Part shown: one piece after another, positions 1 to 7,838 of the stretch
Position numbering within the stretch: position 1 is the stretch's first letter
Layout: each line of letters opens with the position of its first letter
Assembly: GCF_023571765.1 (NCBI RefSeq)
Contig: NZ_JAMJXC010000001.1
Span: 1 to 64,000, forward strand
DNA from: Xanthobacter aminoxidans
Lineage (GTDB): Bacteria; Pseudomonadota; Alphaproteobacteria; Rhizobiales; Xanthobacteraceae
DNA length: 64,000 nucleotides
Reading direction: 5' to 3'
Program-made: the position numbers and the translations under genes
The notes under the pieces: model-generated
The model's input: the letters and a program-made list of their open reading frames with translations, nothing else
Told to the model about the DNA's origin: nothing
Database searches by the model: none

Positions 1-180
1 GGCTCTGGAAGAACTGCTTCTCTCCCGTGCTCTACCGCGACCGAAACGCCATCGAGCGCATGTTCTGCCGCCTGAAAGACTTCCGGCGCATCGCCACACG
101 ATATGACCGCCTCGCCATCAACTTCCTCGCAGCAGTCAGCATCGCGGCAACCGTCAGCTACTGGTTATGAGTCTGGACCC
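1..180 (+). mobile_element. Right end of an IS5-family-like insertion sequence (truncated by window edge)
   Basis: The first 170 bases encode the C-terminus of a transposase. The transposase stop lies inside a short terminal sequence, ATGAGTCTGGACCC, ending at about 180. On the other strand this reads GGGTCCAGACTCAT, as expected for a terminal inverted repeat starting with GGG. The element is followed by TAG, and the next gene on the minus strand ends exactly here, its stop codon using the last base of the element. IS5-like elements often duplicate TA or a short TA-containing target, which fits. The left end lies outside the window, so the boundary is inferred from the repeat shape and the gene context. 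Confidence 0.6.
3..170 (+). CDS. IS5-family transposase, C-terminal fragment (5' end outside window)
   Basis: The reading frame is open from base 3 to the TGA at 168-170 and encodes about 55 residues. The stretch contains RNAIERMFCRLKDFRRIATR followed by YDRLAINFLAAVSIAATVSY. The E in the IERMFCRLKDFRR segment belongs to the DDE catalytic triad of IS5/IS4-type DDE transposases, and the hydrophobic tail ending in SYWL is typical of short alphaproteobacterial IS5-like transposases. These are often made by programmed frameshifting from two frames; only the second part is visible. The enzyme would cut and move the element by DNA strand transfer. The gene is partial because of the window edge, not visibly because of mutation. 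Confidence 0.8.
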   Translation, partial: LWKNCFSPVLYRDRNAIERMFCRLKDFRRIATRYDRLAINFLAAVSIAATVSYWL

Positions 181-1427
181 TAGGACGGGTCCATGGTGCA
201 GCCGATCTCGGCCTTCGTGCCGAAGGCCTTCTCGGTCGTGTCCGCGGTGTCGGAGGTCCAGCGCACCACGTCCATGTAGTCCCACTTGTCGGTGATCTTG
301 TCCTTCAGCCGCACCACCACGGCGGGGCGCACCAGCTGGTGGTCGAAGGCCCGGAAGCCGTAGGGGACGACGCCGTCCTTCGCCTGCCAGGTCTCGAGCG
401 CCGCCACGACCGCCTGCGGGCTGGTGGACTTCGCCTTGTCGATGGATTCCAGCAGGGCGCGCATGGCGACCCAGCCCGACCACGCCTTGTCGGAGGGCGG
501 CTGGCCGTACTTCTCGATATACGCCTTGGTGAAGGCCTTCTCGCGCTCGCTGTTCTTGGGGTCGTTGTAATACCAGGGCTTCACATGGGTGCCGGTGGCG
601 GCGGTGGCGCCGATATCCCAGAAGTCGGTGTCGCTGACCGCGACCTCGTAGATCGGGATGCGCCCCTTCATGCCCAGCTCGTTCCACTGCTTCATGAAGT
701 TGGACAGGTCGAGACCGACCAGCGCACCCACCACCACGTCCGGCTTCGCCTGCCGGATCTTCAGGATGTAGGAGCTGTAGTCCGCGGTATTGACCGGCAC
801 CTCGTCGTTGCCGACCTCGGTGGCGCCGGCTTCCTGGAGCAGGGAGCGGGCCGAGCGCAGCACGTCCTGGCCGAAGGCGTAGGACGGCGTCATGAAGTAG
901 ATCTTCTTGCCCTTCAGGTCGCCGAACACGCTTTTCAGCTGCACCAGCGCCGGCGCCTGGGTGCGGAACGTATAGCGGTTGCAGTTGGCACCGGTGATCT
1001 CGCGCGCGGCGGCGCCCGCGGCGATGAGCGGCACCTTCTCGCGCTGGGCGACGCTCATCATGGCCAGAACCGCGGCGCTGGAATTGCCGCCGACGACACC
1101 GGCGACCTTATATTCGTCGGCCATGCGCGGCATGTTCTGCTGGGAAATCTGCGGGCTCGCCTCGTCGAGCCAGACGGTCTCCACCGGCCGGCCGAGGACC
1201 TTGCCCCCCTCCAGCGCCACGGCGAGCTCCGCGCCCCGGGCCATGTGCAGGCCGATGGCCGCGCTCGGCCCCTGCTTGGGCGTGATGATGCCGATCTTCA
1301 CCGGTCCGTCATCCGCGCGTGCACTGCCGGCGGCGGCCAGCATGAGCAGCCCTCCGCCGACCGCGAGCGCACGACGGCGCGTCACCGCAAGAGACGATTT
1401 CCAACCGTTCAAAGGCGTCTTCTTCAT
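180..1427 (-). CDS. ABC transporter substrate-binding protein, branched-chain amino acid/urea type
   Basis: This is a periplasmic binding protein of the LivJ/LivK type (type I periplasmic fold, Peripla_BP_6), 415 residues. The N-terminus has a twin-arginine-like signal (TRRRALAVGG followed by a hydrophobic stretch, cleavage near ARA-DDG). The mature start PVKIGIITPKQGPSAAIG is the usual first beta-strand of the family. Substrate is not predictable; relatives bind branched-chain amino acids, amides, urea or aromatic acids. It lies 77 bases downstream of an aldehyde dehydrogenase on the same strand, so the pair is probably co-transcribed. No permease or ATPase is next to it. Its TAG stop coincides with the end of the IS element, so a few C-terminal residues, and a linkage to transporter genes beyond, may have been lost. 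Confidence 0.85.
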   Translation of the reverse strand: MKKTPLNGWKSSLAVTRRRALAVGGGLLMLAAAGSARADDGPVKIGIITPKQGPSAAIGLHMARGAELAVALEGGKVLGRPVETVWLDEASPQISQQNMPRMADEYKVAGVVGGNSSAAVLAMMSVAQREKVPLIAAGAAAREITGANCNRYTFRTQAPALVQLKSVFGDLKGKKIYFMTPSYAFGQDVLRSARSLLQEAGATEVGNDEVPVNTADYSSYILKIRQAKPDVVVGALVGLDLSNFMKQWNELGMKGRIPIYEVAVSDTDFWDIGATAATGTHVKPWYYNDPKNSEREKAFTKAYIEKYGQPPSDKAWSGWVAMRALLESIDKAKSTSPQAVVAALETWQAKDGVVPYGFRAFDHQLVRPAVVVRLKDKITDKWDYMDVVRWTSDTADTTEKAFGTKAEIGCTMDPS

Positions 1428-1504
1428 GTCGTCCTCCCTTCACCGCATAACGGTGTTCATTTTTCTTTGTTTTCTGTTCCCGGCCCTGAGTTGCTTCTGC
1501 GGGC

Positions 1505-2932
1505 TCACACGGTCCAGCTGACGAGGCGCTCCTCGGTCATCTCGCGCACCGCATGGCGCGGTCCCTCCCGACCGAAGCCGCTGTCCTTCGAGCCGCCATA
1601 GGGCATGAGGTCCACCCGCGAGCTGGATGTCTCGTTGATGAAGACGTTGCCCACCCTGAGTGCGAAGGCCGCCTTCACCGCGTCGTCGATGCGGTTGGTG
1701 AACAGGCCCGCGGCGAGCCCGTAGGGGGTGGAATTGATGCGGGCGATGGCGTCGTCCAGGGATCTCACCGGCACCAGCGACATCACCGGGCCAAACACCT
1801 CCCGGCACCCGAGGGGCGTGGACGCGGAAACCCCTTCGAGCAGGGTGGGGGGCACCACCGCGCCTCGGCGGGGGCCGCCCACGAGCCGGCGCGCGCCCGC
1901 GGCTTCCGCCTCGGCAATCCAGCGTTCGATGCGCTCGGCGGACTCGAGGCTGATGACGGGACCCATGCCGGTCTTCGGATCGCGCGGATCGCCATAGGCG
2001 ATGGCCTCGACGAGCGGCCGCAGGCGTTCTCCCACCTCGGCAAGGCGCGTCTGATGCACCATGAGGAGCTGGATGGAGGTGCACACCTGTCCGGCCTTGC
2101 GATAGGCGGCGGCGGCGACCTTCGGCAATGCGGCATCGAGATCCGCGTCATCGCCGATATAGGTGCAGGCGATGGAGCCTAGCTCCATCTGCGTCCGCCG
2201 CAGGCCGGCATAGCCCTGAATGATGCCGCCGACCTCGGTGCTGCCGGTGAAGGCGAAGAAATTGACCAGCGGCTCTTCGGCGATCCAGCGCACGACTTCG
2301 CCCCCGCCGTGCAGCACCGCGATCAGGTCCGGGGGCAGGCCCGCGGCGATCAGCGCTTCCGCCAGGAAATTGGAGGGCGAGGGGGTGTGCAGCGACGGCT
2401 TGATGATGATGGCGTTGCCGCCTGCGAGCGCCGGGCCCACCTTGTGCGCCACCGTGTTCAGCGGCGCATTGAACGGCGTGATGGCGCAGGCGATGCCCAC
2501 CGGCACGCGGATGGTGAGACCGAAGCGGTTCTTCTGGCCGGGCGCGCCGCCAAAAGGCACCACATCCCCGGTGAGAAGGCGCGCCTCGATGGCGGAGAGC
2601 TTCAGCGTGTCGACGGTGCGGTTGATTTCTCCGAGAGCGTCGGAGCGGGTAAACCCCGCCTCCCGCTGGAGCATGTCGACGAGGTGCTCCGCGCGCGCCG
2701 CGACCTCGCCGGCCGCCCGCTCCAGAATCTGGCCGCGCTCATAGGGGGAGAGCCTGTCGGCAAGATGGGCGCGGTGCATGCGCACCACCGTCTCGCGCAC
2801 CTGTGCCCGCGAAGGGATGTGGACCACGCCGCAGGGCTTGGTGCTGAACTTGTCGAGGATCGGAACATGGTCCGCCCCGTCGGTCAGCTGTCCGCAGATC
2901 AGAAGCTTGGCATCGTTCGGGAATGTGAGCAT
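1505..2932 (-). CDS. NAD(P)+-dependent aldehyde dehydrogenase
   Basis: This 475-residue protein of the aldehyde dehydrogenase superfamily oxidises an aldehyde to the carboxylate in the cytoplasm. Visible landmarks are TPFNAPLN (catalytic-site Asn near 155), IIIKPS (cofactor Lys near 178), FTGSTEVG in the nucleotide-binding region (229-236), the general-base Glu in MELGS (about 250), the nucleophile in GQVCTS (Cys about 284), EVFGPV, and the C-terminal YGGSKDSGFGREGP. Length is normal for the family. The C-terminal region resembles lactaldehyde/succinate-semialdehyde-type enzymes, but substrate cannot be assigned. It lies upstream of the binding protein on the same strand and may process the compound that protein helps import. 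Confidence 0.9.
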   Translation of the reverse strand: MLTFPNDAKLLICGQLTDGADHVPILDKFSTKPCGVVHIPSRAQVRETVVRMHRAHLADRLSPYERGQILERAAGEVAARAEHLVDMLQREAGFTRSDALGEINRTVDTLKLSAIEARLLTGDVVPFGGAPGQKNRFGLTIRVPVGIACAITPFNAPLNTVAHKVGPALAGGNAIIIKPSLHTPSPSNFLAEALIAAGLPPDLIAVLHGGGEVVRWIAEEPLVNFFAFTGSTEVGGIIQGYAGLRRTQMELGSIACTYIGDDADLDAALPKVAAAAYRKAGQVCTSIQLLMVHQTRLAEVGERLRPLVEAIAYGDPRDPKTGMGPVISLESAERIERWIAEAEAAGARRLVGGPRRGAVVPPTLLEGVSASTPLGCREVFGPVMSLVPVRSLDDAIARINSTPYGLAAGLFTNRIDDAVKAAFALRVGNVFINETSSSRVDLMPYGGSKDSGFGREGPRHAVREMTEERLVSWTV

Positions 2933-3233
2933 CGCTTTTGCATGTTTGGCGAGCCGCCCCGAGGCTGGGTTGGCGCAAAGTCGATGGTCACTCTAGGAAG
3001 GCCGGATATGGAGGAATAATACCGTTTTCCAATCCGCATATAACGAAAAGCGATGCCCTGCTGGCGCGCCCTGCGCAGGATGAGGGAGACGCGGGTGGTG
3101 GGCCGTCCTGACCCGCCGCTGTCGTTGCCGAGGCCCGTCCCGCACGGGGCTTCCCGCCTCAACGCGGCGGTTTCAAGCCGGGGCCGGCGCGGGATAGTCT
3201 GTGTCTCGAACCGGGGCGCGGGGAGGGGCGGGG
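2933..3233. other. Divergent intergenic region between aldehyde dehydrogenase and cation-efflux gene
   Basis: About 300 bases hold no convincing gene. The part nearest the dehydrogenase is relatively AT-rich (around 3010-3050), which suits a promoter for the minus-strand genes. It contains CGCATATAACG at 3035-3045, a near-palindrome of a kind seen in operators of IclR/GntR-type regulators; no regulator gene of that type is adjacent. The half nearest 3234 is GC-rich and ends in GGGGAGGGGCGGGG, a strong purine-rich ribosome binding site for the next gene. No terminator hairpin stood out. Confidence 0.3.
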
Positions 3234-4157
3234 ATGACCGAGCAGGGGGTGCTGCGCATATCCATCGGCGTCACCCTGCTGCTGGCGCTGCTGGGCATCG
3301 TGTTCGGCCTGATGTCGGGCTCCTATGCCATCGTGTTCGACGGCGTCTACGCGCTCACCGATGCCAGCATGACGGTGCTCGCCCTCGTGGTGGCGCGGCT
3401 GATCGCGACCTCCACCGCGCCGGGAGCGCCGGCCAAGGGGTTCATCGCCCATTTCACAATGGGCTTCTGGCATCTGGAGCCCATGGTGCTGGGGCTCAAC
3501 GGCATCCTGCTCATGAGCGCGTCGGTCTATGCGCTCATCAATGCCGTGGGCAGCCTCATGTCCGGCGGGCGGGCGCTCGATTTCGACCAGGCCATCCTCT
3601 ACGCGGTCATCACGGTCTGCGTGGCGCTCTCGATGGCCCTGTTCGTGCGGCGGGCGAACAGGACCATCAAATCCGATTTCCTCGCCCTCGACGCCAAGGC
3701 GTGGATGATGTCGGCCGGGCTCACCTTCGCGCTGCTGGTGGCCTTCCTCATCGGCCTCGCGGTGGAGGGCACGCCGCGCGCGTGGATCTCGCCTTATATC
3801 GATCCGGTGGCGCTGGCGGTGGTGTGCCTCGTCATCATCCCCCTGCCGTTCGCCACGGTGAAGCAGGCGCTGGCGGACATCCTGCTCGTGACCCCGCCGG
3901 CGCTGAAGGAGCATGTGGATCAGGTGGCCGCCGCCGTCGTGGCGCGCTACGGCTTCCTGTCCTTCCGCTCCTATGTCGCGCGGGTGGGGCGGGGGCGGCA
4001 GATCGAGCTTTATTTCATCGTGCCCCACGGCTGGCCGGCCATGCGGCTGGAGGACTGGGACGTGATCCGCGACGAGATCGGCGTCGCCATCGGCAGCGAC
4101 ACGCCCGACCGCTGGCTGACCATCGCCTTCACCACGGACCCGGAATGGGCGGACTGA
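3234..4157 (+). CDS. Cation efflux (CDF) family protein, COG3965-like
   Basis: This inner-membrane protein of about 307 residues has CDF layout: several hydrophobic helices in the first 200 residues, then a cytoplasmic alpha/beta domain of about 90 residues (PPALKEHVDQ onwards). CDF proteins normally export Zn, Co, Cd, Fe or Mn by proton antiport. The ATG at 3234 is preferred over a GTG at 3201 because of the purine-rich GGGGAGGGGCGGGG just before it. An oddity: compared with FieF/YiiP, whose helix-2 site is DSLVD and helix-5 site HxxxD, this protein shows YALTD (with another D three residues earlier) and DAKAW, so the transport metal site looks altered. The gene stands alone upstream of the lactate operon. 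Family membership is good; transport of divalent metal is uncertain. Confidence 0.75.
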   Translation: MTEQGVLRISIGVTLLLALLGIVFGLMSGSYAIVFDGVYALTDASMTVLALVVARLIATSTAPGAPAKGFIAHFTMGFWHLEPMVLGLNGILLMSASVYALINAVGSLMSGGRALDFDQAILYAVITVCVALSMALFVRRANRTIKSDFLALDAKAWMMSAGLTFALLVAFLIGLAVEGTPRAWISPYIDPVALAVVCLVIIPLPFATVKQALADILLVTPPALKEHVDQVAAAVVARYGFLSFRSYVARVGRGRQIELYFIVPHGWPAMRLEDWDVIRDEIGVAIGSDTPDRWLTIAFTTDPEWAD

Positions 4158-4173
4158 GCCTGCCGCAGCGCGT

Positions 4174-4192
4174 AAATTGGTCAGGCCAATTT
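4174..4192. promoter_or_regulatory. LldR/PdhR-type operator O1 upstream of lldR-lldD
   Basis: AAATTGGTCAGGCCAATTT is a perfect 19-base palindrome with arms AAATTGG and CCAATTT around a five-base centre. FadR-subfamily GntR regulators such as PdhR and LldR bind TTGG-N5-CCAA sites, and the downstream gene encodes such a regulator. It lies about 80 bases before the lldR start, so it can act with the second palindrome in repression or looping. A half-site, TGACCAAT, also lies at 4206-4213. Confidence 0.8.
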
Positions 4193-4246
4193 TCCGCTTG
4201 CGGCCTGACCAATCTCAAGTCATAGAGTTTTCCCGCGCCACACGAC

Positions 4247-4267
4247 GATATTGGACTGACCAATATC
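4247..4267. promoter_or_regulatory. LldR/PdhR-type operator O2 overlapping the lldR translation start region
   Basis: This is a perfect palindrome with arms GATATTGG and CCAATATC around ACTGA; the core TTGGACTGACCAA has the same TTGG-N5-CCAA shape as the upstream site. Its end is three bases before the lldR ATG at 4271. Binding here would block transcription initiation or early elongation, consistent with autoregulation relieved by lactate. The two palindromes are centred 74 bases apart, about seven helical turns. Confidence 0.8.
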
Positions 4268-4270
4268 CCG

Positions 4271-5080
4271 ATGCTGCGCGGGAGCCGCCCTTTGGCCGAC
4301 CTGACCGACACCATCGAAGCCCTCATCGCCGAACGCGGCCTCGAGCCCGGCGAGCGCCTGCCGGCCGAGCGGGCGCTGGCGGCGGAGCTGAACGTGTCGC
4401 GGCCGAAGCTGCGCGAGGCCATCCGGCATCTGTCGAGCCGGGGCCGGCTGGTGAGCCGCAGGGGCGGGGGCACCTATGTGGCCGCGCCGGCAGAGGCACG
4501 GTTCTCCGAGGCGGCGCTTTCCGACGCGGCGCTTTCCGACGCTCTTGGCCCGCTGGCGGCCGAGGCGGCGGGGGAGCCGGGCTACTGGCATGACGTGATG
4601 GAGATCCGCAAGTCGCTGGACGCGGACATGGCCTTTCACGCCGCGCTGCGCGCCGGCCCGCAGGACAAGGCGAACCTCCAGGCGGCGCTGGAAAATGTCC
4701 TCTCCGCCGCCGCCACCGATGCGCAGACGCAGGCCAAGGCCGATTCCGCCTTCCACATGGCGGTGGCGGAAGCCTCCCACAATGCGGTGATGCGGCAGGT
4801 GATGGCGGGCCTCTTCGACCTCCTGCGCCACTCCATCTCCCGCAGCCTCGAAAAGCTCTACCTCATTCCGAGCACCGCGCAGGCGTTGGACGACCAGCAC
4901 CGCGCCATCGCCGCCGCCATCATCGCGGGGCGGCCCGAAGAGGCGCGCACGGCCGCGCTGCTGCATCTCGAATTCGTCGAGGAAACCCTGCGGGAGATCG
5001 AGGACGACGCGGCGCGCCGCCGTCGCTCCTCCCGCGTCGCCCAACGCCAGAACCAGCAAGAGAAAGAACTGACGCCGTGA
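4271..5080 (+). CDS. lldR: GntR/FadR-family regulator, L-lactate responsive (LldR-like)
   Basis: This cytoplasmic DNA-binding regulator has 269 residues. The N-terminal winged helix-turn-helix contains [20 protein letters not shown] and ends with the wing [10 protein letters not shown], nearly the same as in E. coli LldR (SRRGGGTFI). The C-terminal FCD domain (about residues 100-235) carries the His/Asp residues that usually hold a metal and the effector. It overlaps lldD by four bases (GTGA), so the two are one operon. The two TTGG-N5-CCAA palindromes upstream are its likely operators. The ATG at 4271 has no good ribosome binding site because the operator lies there; a TTG at 4292, preceded by GGGAG, is an alternative start. 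The specific effector (L-lactate) is inferred from the lldD linkage. Confidence 0.88.
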   Translation: MLRGSRPLADLTDTIEALIAERGLEPGERLPAERALAAELNVSRPKLREAIRHLSSRGRLVSRRGGGTYVAAPAEARFSEAALSDAALSDALGPLAAEAAGEPGYWHDVMEIRKSLDADMAFHAALRAGPQDKANLQAALENVLSAAATDAQTQAKADSAFHMAVAEASHNAVMRQVMAGLFDLLRHSISRSLEKLYLIPSTAQALDDQHRAIAAAIIAGRPEEARTAALLHLEFVEETLREIEDDAARRRRSSRVAQRQNQQEKELTP

Positions 5081-6252
5081 TCATCTCCTCCGCCTCGGAC
5101 TATCGCGAAGCCGCCCGCCGGCGCCTGCCGCCCTTCCTGTTCCACTACATCGACGGCGGCGCCTATGCGGAAGTGACGCTGGGCCGCAACGTCTCCGACC
5201 TCACCCAGCTCGCCCTGCGCCAGCGGGTGCTGAAGAGCGTGGGCGAGGTGGACCTGTCCACGACACTGCTCGGCGAAAAGCTTGCCATGCCCATGGCGCT
5301 GGCCCCGGTCGGCCTGTGCGGGATGTTCGCCCGCCGTGGCGAGGTGCAGGCGGCGAAGGCGGCGCTCGACAAGGGCATCCAGTTCACCCTCTCCACCGTC
5401 TCGGTGTGCCCCATCGAGGAAGTGCGCGCCAAGGTGGAGAAGCCCTTCTGGTTCCAGCTCTATGTGCTGAAGGATCGGGGCTTCATGAAGAACGCGCTGG
5501 AGCGGGCCTGGGCGGCGGGCATCCGCACGCTGGTCTTCACCGTGGACATGCCGGTGCCCGGCGCGCGCTATCGCGACGCCCATTCCGGCATGTCCGGCCC
5601 CAACGCCGCCGTGCGCCGCATGGTGCAGGCGGCGCTGCATCCCTTCTGGGCCTATGACGTGGGCCTGATGGGCACGCCGCACGATCTCGGCAACGTCTCC
5701 GCCTACCGCGGCAACAAGACCACGCTGGAGGATTACGTCGGCTGGCTCGGCGCCAATTTCGACCCCTCCATCGGCTGGCGCGATCTCGAATGGATCCGCG
5801 AGTTCTGGAAGGGGCCGATGGTCATCAAGGGCATCCTCGATCCCGAGGACGCCGAGGACGCGGTGCGCTTCGGCGCCGACGGCATCGTGGTGTCGAACCA
5901 TGGCGGCCGGCAGCTCGACGGGGTGCTCTCCTCGGCCCGCGCGCTGCCGCCCATCGCCGACAAGGTGAAGGGCAGCCTCGCCATCCTCGCCGATTCCGGC
6001 ATCCGCTCCGGCCTCGACGTGGTGCGCATGGTGGCGCAGGGCGCCGACGGCGTGCTGCTGGGCCGCGCCTTCGTCTATGCGCTGGCGACCGACGGACAGA
6101 AGGGCGTGGAGAATCTGCTCGATCTCTTCGCCAAGGAGATGCGGGTCGCCATGACCCTCACCGGCGCGCGCAACCTCTCGGAAATCTCCAGCGAGAGCCT
6201 CGTGCGCGAGGTGGAACGGCCGCTGAAGGCCATCTCCGCCGCGGCGGAGTGA
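5077..6252 (+). CDS. lldD: FMN-dependent L-lactate dehydrogenase (quinone/cytochrome)
   Basis: This enzyme oxidises L-lactate to pyruvate and passes electrons to the quinone pool at the inner membrane. It has 391 residues, the usual size of LldD, and the TIM-barrel alpha-hydroxy-acid oxidase fold. The start, [20 protein letters not shown], is the LldD N-terminus. Key features are Lys251 in VIKGIL, the catalytic-base motif [12 protein letters not shown] with His275 and substrate-binding Arg278, and the phosphate-binding LADSGIRSG and [10 protein letters not shown] segments. The start is GTG at 5077, overlapping the lldR stop. Regulation by LldR through the upstream palindromes is very likely. 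No lactate permease lies in this operon. Confidence 0.95.
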   Translation: MIISSASDYREAARRRLPPFLFHYIDGGAYAEVTLGRNVSDLTQLALRQRVLKSVGEVDLSTTLLGEKLAMPMALAPVGLCGMFARRGEVQAAKAALDKGIQFTLSTVSVCPIEEVRAKVEKPFWFQLYVLKDRGFMKNALERAWAAGIRTLVFTVDMPVPGARYRDAHSGMSGPNAAVRRMVQAALHPFWAYDVGLMGTPHDLGNVSAYRGNKTTLEDYVGWLGANFDPSIGWRDLEWIREFWKGPMVIKGILDPEDAEDAVRFGADGIVVSNHGGRQLDGVLSSARALPPIADKVKGSLAILADSGIRSGLDVVRMVAQGADGVLLGRAFVYALATDGQKGVENLLDLFAKEMRVAMTLTGARNLSEISSESLVREVERPLKAISAAAE

Positions 6253-6294
6253 GCGGGGGAGGGCGGTTTCGCACCTTCATGACCGCGGTGCCGC

Positions 6295-6984
6295 TCATTC
6301 CCGCGCCGCCATCCGCGGCGCATAGCCAGCCCGCAGCACCGCCACCGTGGGCCGGGGCGTGAGCACGGTGGCGTCTGTATCCGGGATCGGGACAGGCGCG
6401 CCGTAGCCGGCGTGGCTCCAGCGGTGGAGCGCGCCGGCCTCCACGAGGAAGGCCTCGCCCGGCCGCTCGTCCAGCGCCACGAAGGTGCCGGCGGGCAGAT
6501 CGCGTAGGGCGGCGACGTGTGTCACCTGATGGCCGCGCGCGATGCGGGCCTTATGCAGCGCCTTGTCCATGTCGCCAGCACGCAGGGCCGCATCATCGGG
6601 AATGGCGAAGGCCCGGCGCCACGCCTGCTTGAACGCCTGATAATCCGCGTGCCGGCATTCGCCGCAGGGTCGATGACCGGCGGCCAGCGCCACCGCCTCG
6701 TCCATGAAGAAGAGCGGCGTGTAGCGGCGCGGATCATCAAGATCGATCCGCCGGCCCCGGAAGGATGTAACGCAGCACACCCAGCCGCGTGCGTGCCAGA
6801 TCTTCTGCGTGCCGTCCCGCCGGCGCAGATTGCCCCGGTTGCCCATGAACAGGCCGCGCGCGGGCACCGCCTCGAACAGGCCGAAGGGCGTCACCCGGTT
6901 CTGGCGGTGCGTCGCGGACAATCGGTTCTCCCGCGCAGGGAATGCGATGGTCCAAGGATACGGCCGGAAGCCGGTCAGGCCCAC
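6295..6984 (-). CDS. Conserved hypothetical protein with CxxC motif
   Basis: I recognise the sequence type (conserved proteins carrying QNRVTPFG, MGNRG and FFMDEAVALAAGHRPCGEC) but no function is known to me. The 229-residue product has no signal peptide or membrane segment. It has a paired cysteine motif, RPCGECRHADY, at about 108-118, which could hold a metal, plus two more cysteines in WVCCVTSF, and a C-terminal beta-rich half. The start is uncertain: conservation begins near ATHRQNRVTPFG, so translation could begin inside the first 25 residues. It converges on lldD (42-base gap) and is followed upstream by the TetR gene on the same strand 26 bases away, so it may be co-transcribed with that regulator. 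Confidence 0.65.
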   Translation of the reverse strand: MGLTGFRPYPWTIAFPARENRLSATHRQNRVTPFGLFEAVPARGLFMGNRGNLRRRDGTQKIWHARGWVCCVTSFRGRRIDLDDPRRYTPLFFMDEAVALAAGHRPCGECRHADYQAFKQAWRRAFAIPDDAALRAGDMDKALHKARIARGHQVTHVAALRDLPAGTFVALDERPGEAFLVEAGALHRWSHAGYGAPVPIPDTDATVLTPRPTVAVLRAGYAPRMAARE

Positions 6985-7010
6985 CCGAAACGCCCGCGAA
7001 TGCGCGGGCG

Positions 7011-7694
7011 TCAGCCGGCGGGCTTGTCCTTCGGCCCGTAGGCGGCGAGGAACACCCGGACGGCGCGGCCGACGGTGCGCTCGATGTCCGTCGGCGTCGG
7101 TCCCTCAGACAGGCCGAACATGAGCGCCTTCACCTGATTGCCCTGGCACAGGTTGAAGAACTCGAAGGCGGCGGCCTGGCAGTCGTCCACGTCGAGCCGG
7201 CCCAGTTCCACCTGCCGCTGGAGCAGTTCCCCGAGACGCCGCCCGCCATAGCAGGGGCCGGTCTCGAAGAAGGTCTGGCCGATGGCCGGAAACTTCTCCG
7301 CCACGCCGAACACCATGCGCACGAGGCGGATGTGGTTCGGCCGGATCATCATGCTCATGAAGGACACGCCGATGCGCTTCAGCAGGCTCTCCACGTCCGC
7401 GTCCGCCTCGTCGAACTCGAAGAGCCGTTCGGCGGACTGGCGGCGGTCCGCCTCCACCAGCGCGCGGAACAGGTCCGCCTTGCTCTGGAAATAGACGTAG
7501 ATGGTGGCCTTGGAGACCGAGGCCGCGCGGGCGATCTCGTCCATGCTCGCGCCATCAAAGCCCTTGTGGAAGAAGACGCGTCGGGCACCGTCGATGATGT
7601 CGAGGCGCTTCTTCGCCTCCATGTCCTGCTCGGCGGGAGAGGGGGCGTTCCCGTCCGTGGCGCGCGCCTTGGCGTGTTCGAGTGCCTCGTTCAT
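7011..7694 (-). CDS. TetR/AcrR-family repressor of the adjacent emrAB-type pump
   Basis: This 227-residue regulator has an N-terminal TetR helix-turn-helix (ARRVFFHKGFDGASMDEIAR, then ASVSKATIYVYFQSKADLF) and a variable ligand-binding C-terminal domain. The ATG at 7694 is chosen over one 45 bases upstream because it follows AAGGAGGGCGGAC at ribosome-binding distance. It is divergent from the EmrA/EmrB genes, and the 140-base intergenic region carries two copies of TTGACTAAACCGTTCAGT, one a near-perfect palindrome. The simplest model is a drug- or metabolite-sensing repressor that controls itself and the pump. The inducer cannot be read from the sequence. Confidence 0.9.
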   Translation of the reverse strand: MNEALEHAKARATDGNAPSPAEQDMEAKKRLDIIDGARRVFFHKGFDGASMDEIARAASVSKATIYVYFQSKADLFRALVEADRRQSAERLFEFDEADADVESLLKRIGVSFMSMMIRPNHIRLVRMVFGVAEKFPAIGQTFFETGPCYGGRRLGELLQRQVELGRLDVDDCQAAAFEFFNLCQGNQVKALMFGLSEGPTPTDIERTVGRAVRVFLAAYGPKDKPAG

Positions 7695-7752
7695 GTCCGC
7701 CCTCCTTCGGCGGGTTCCTGCATGGGACCGTTCCAACATTTTGTCAAAGTAA

Positions 7753-7811
7753 TTGACTAAACCGTTCAGTTCAATATGATGGCTCCAGGTTTTGACTAAA
7801 CCGTTCAGTCA
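7753..7811. promoter_or_regulatory. Duplicated TetR-type operator between the tetR gene and emrA
   Basis: TTGACTAAACCGTTCAGT occurs at 7753-7770 and again at 7792-7809, 39 bases apart. The second copy extends to TGACTAAACCGTTCAGTCA (7793-7811), an imperfect palindrome TGACTxAACxGTTxAGTCA. TetR-family proteins bind such sites as paired dimers, and the copies sit between the divergent regulator and pump genes. TTGAC within each copy may also serve as a -35 element. Confidence 0.8.
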
Positions 7812-7838
7812 GGCCCCAGCTGGCCGGGAGAGATCAAG

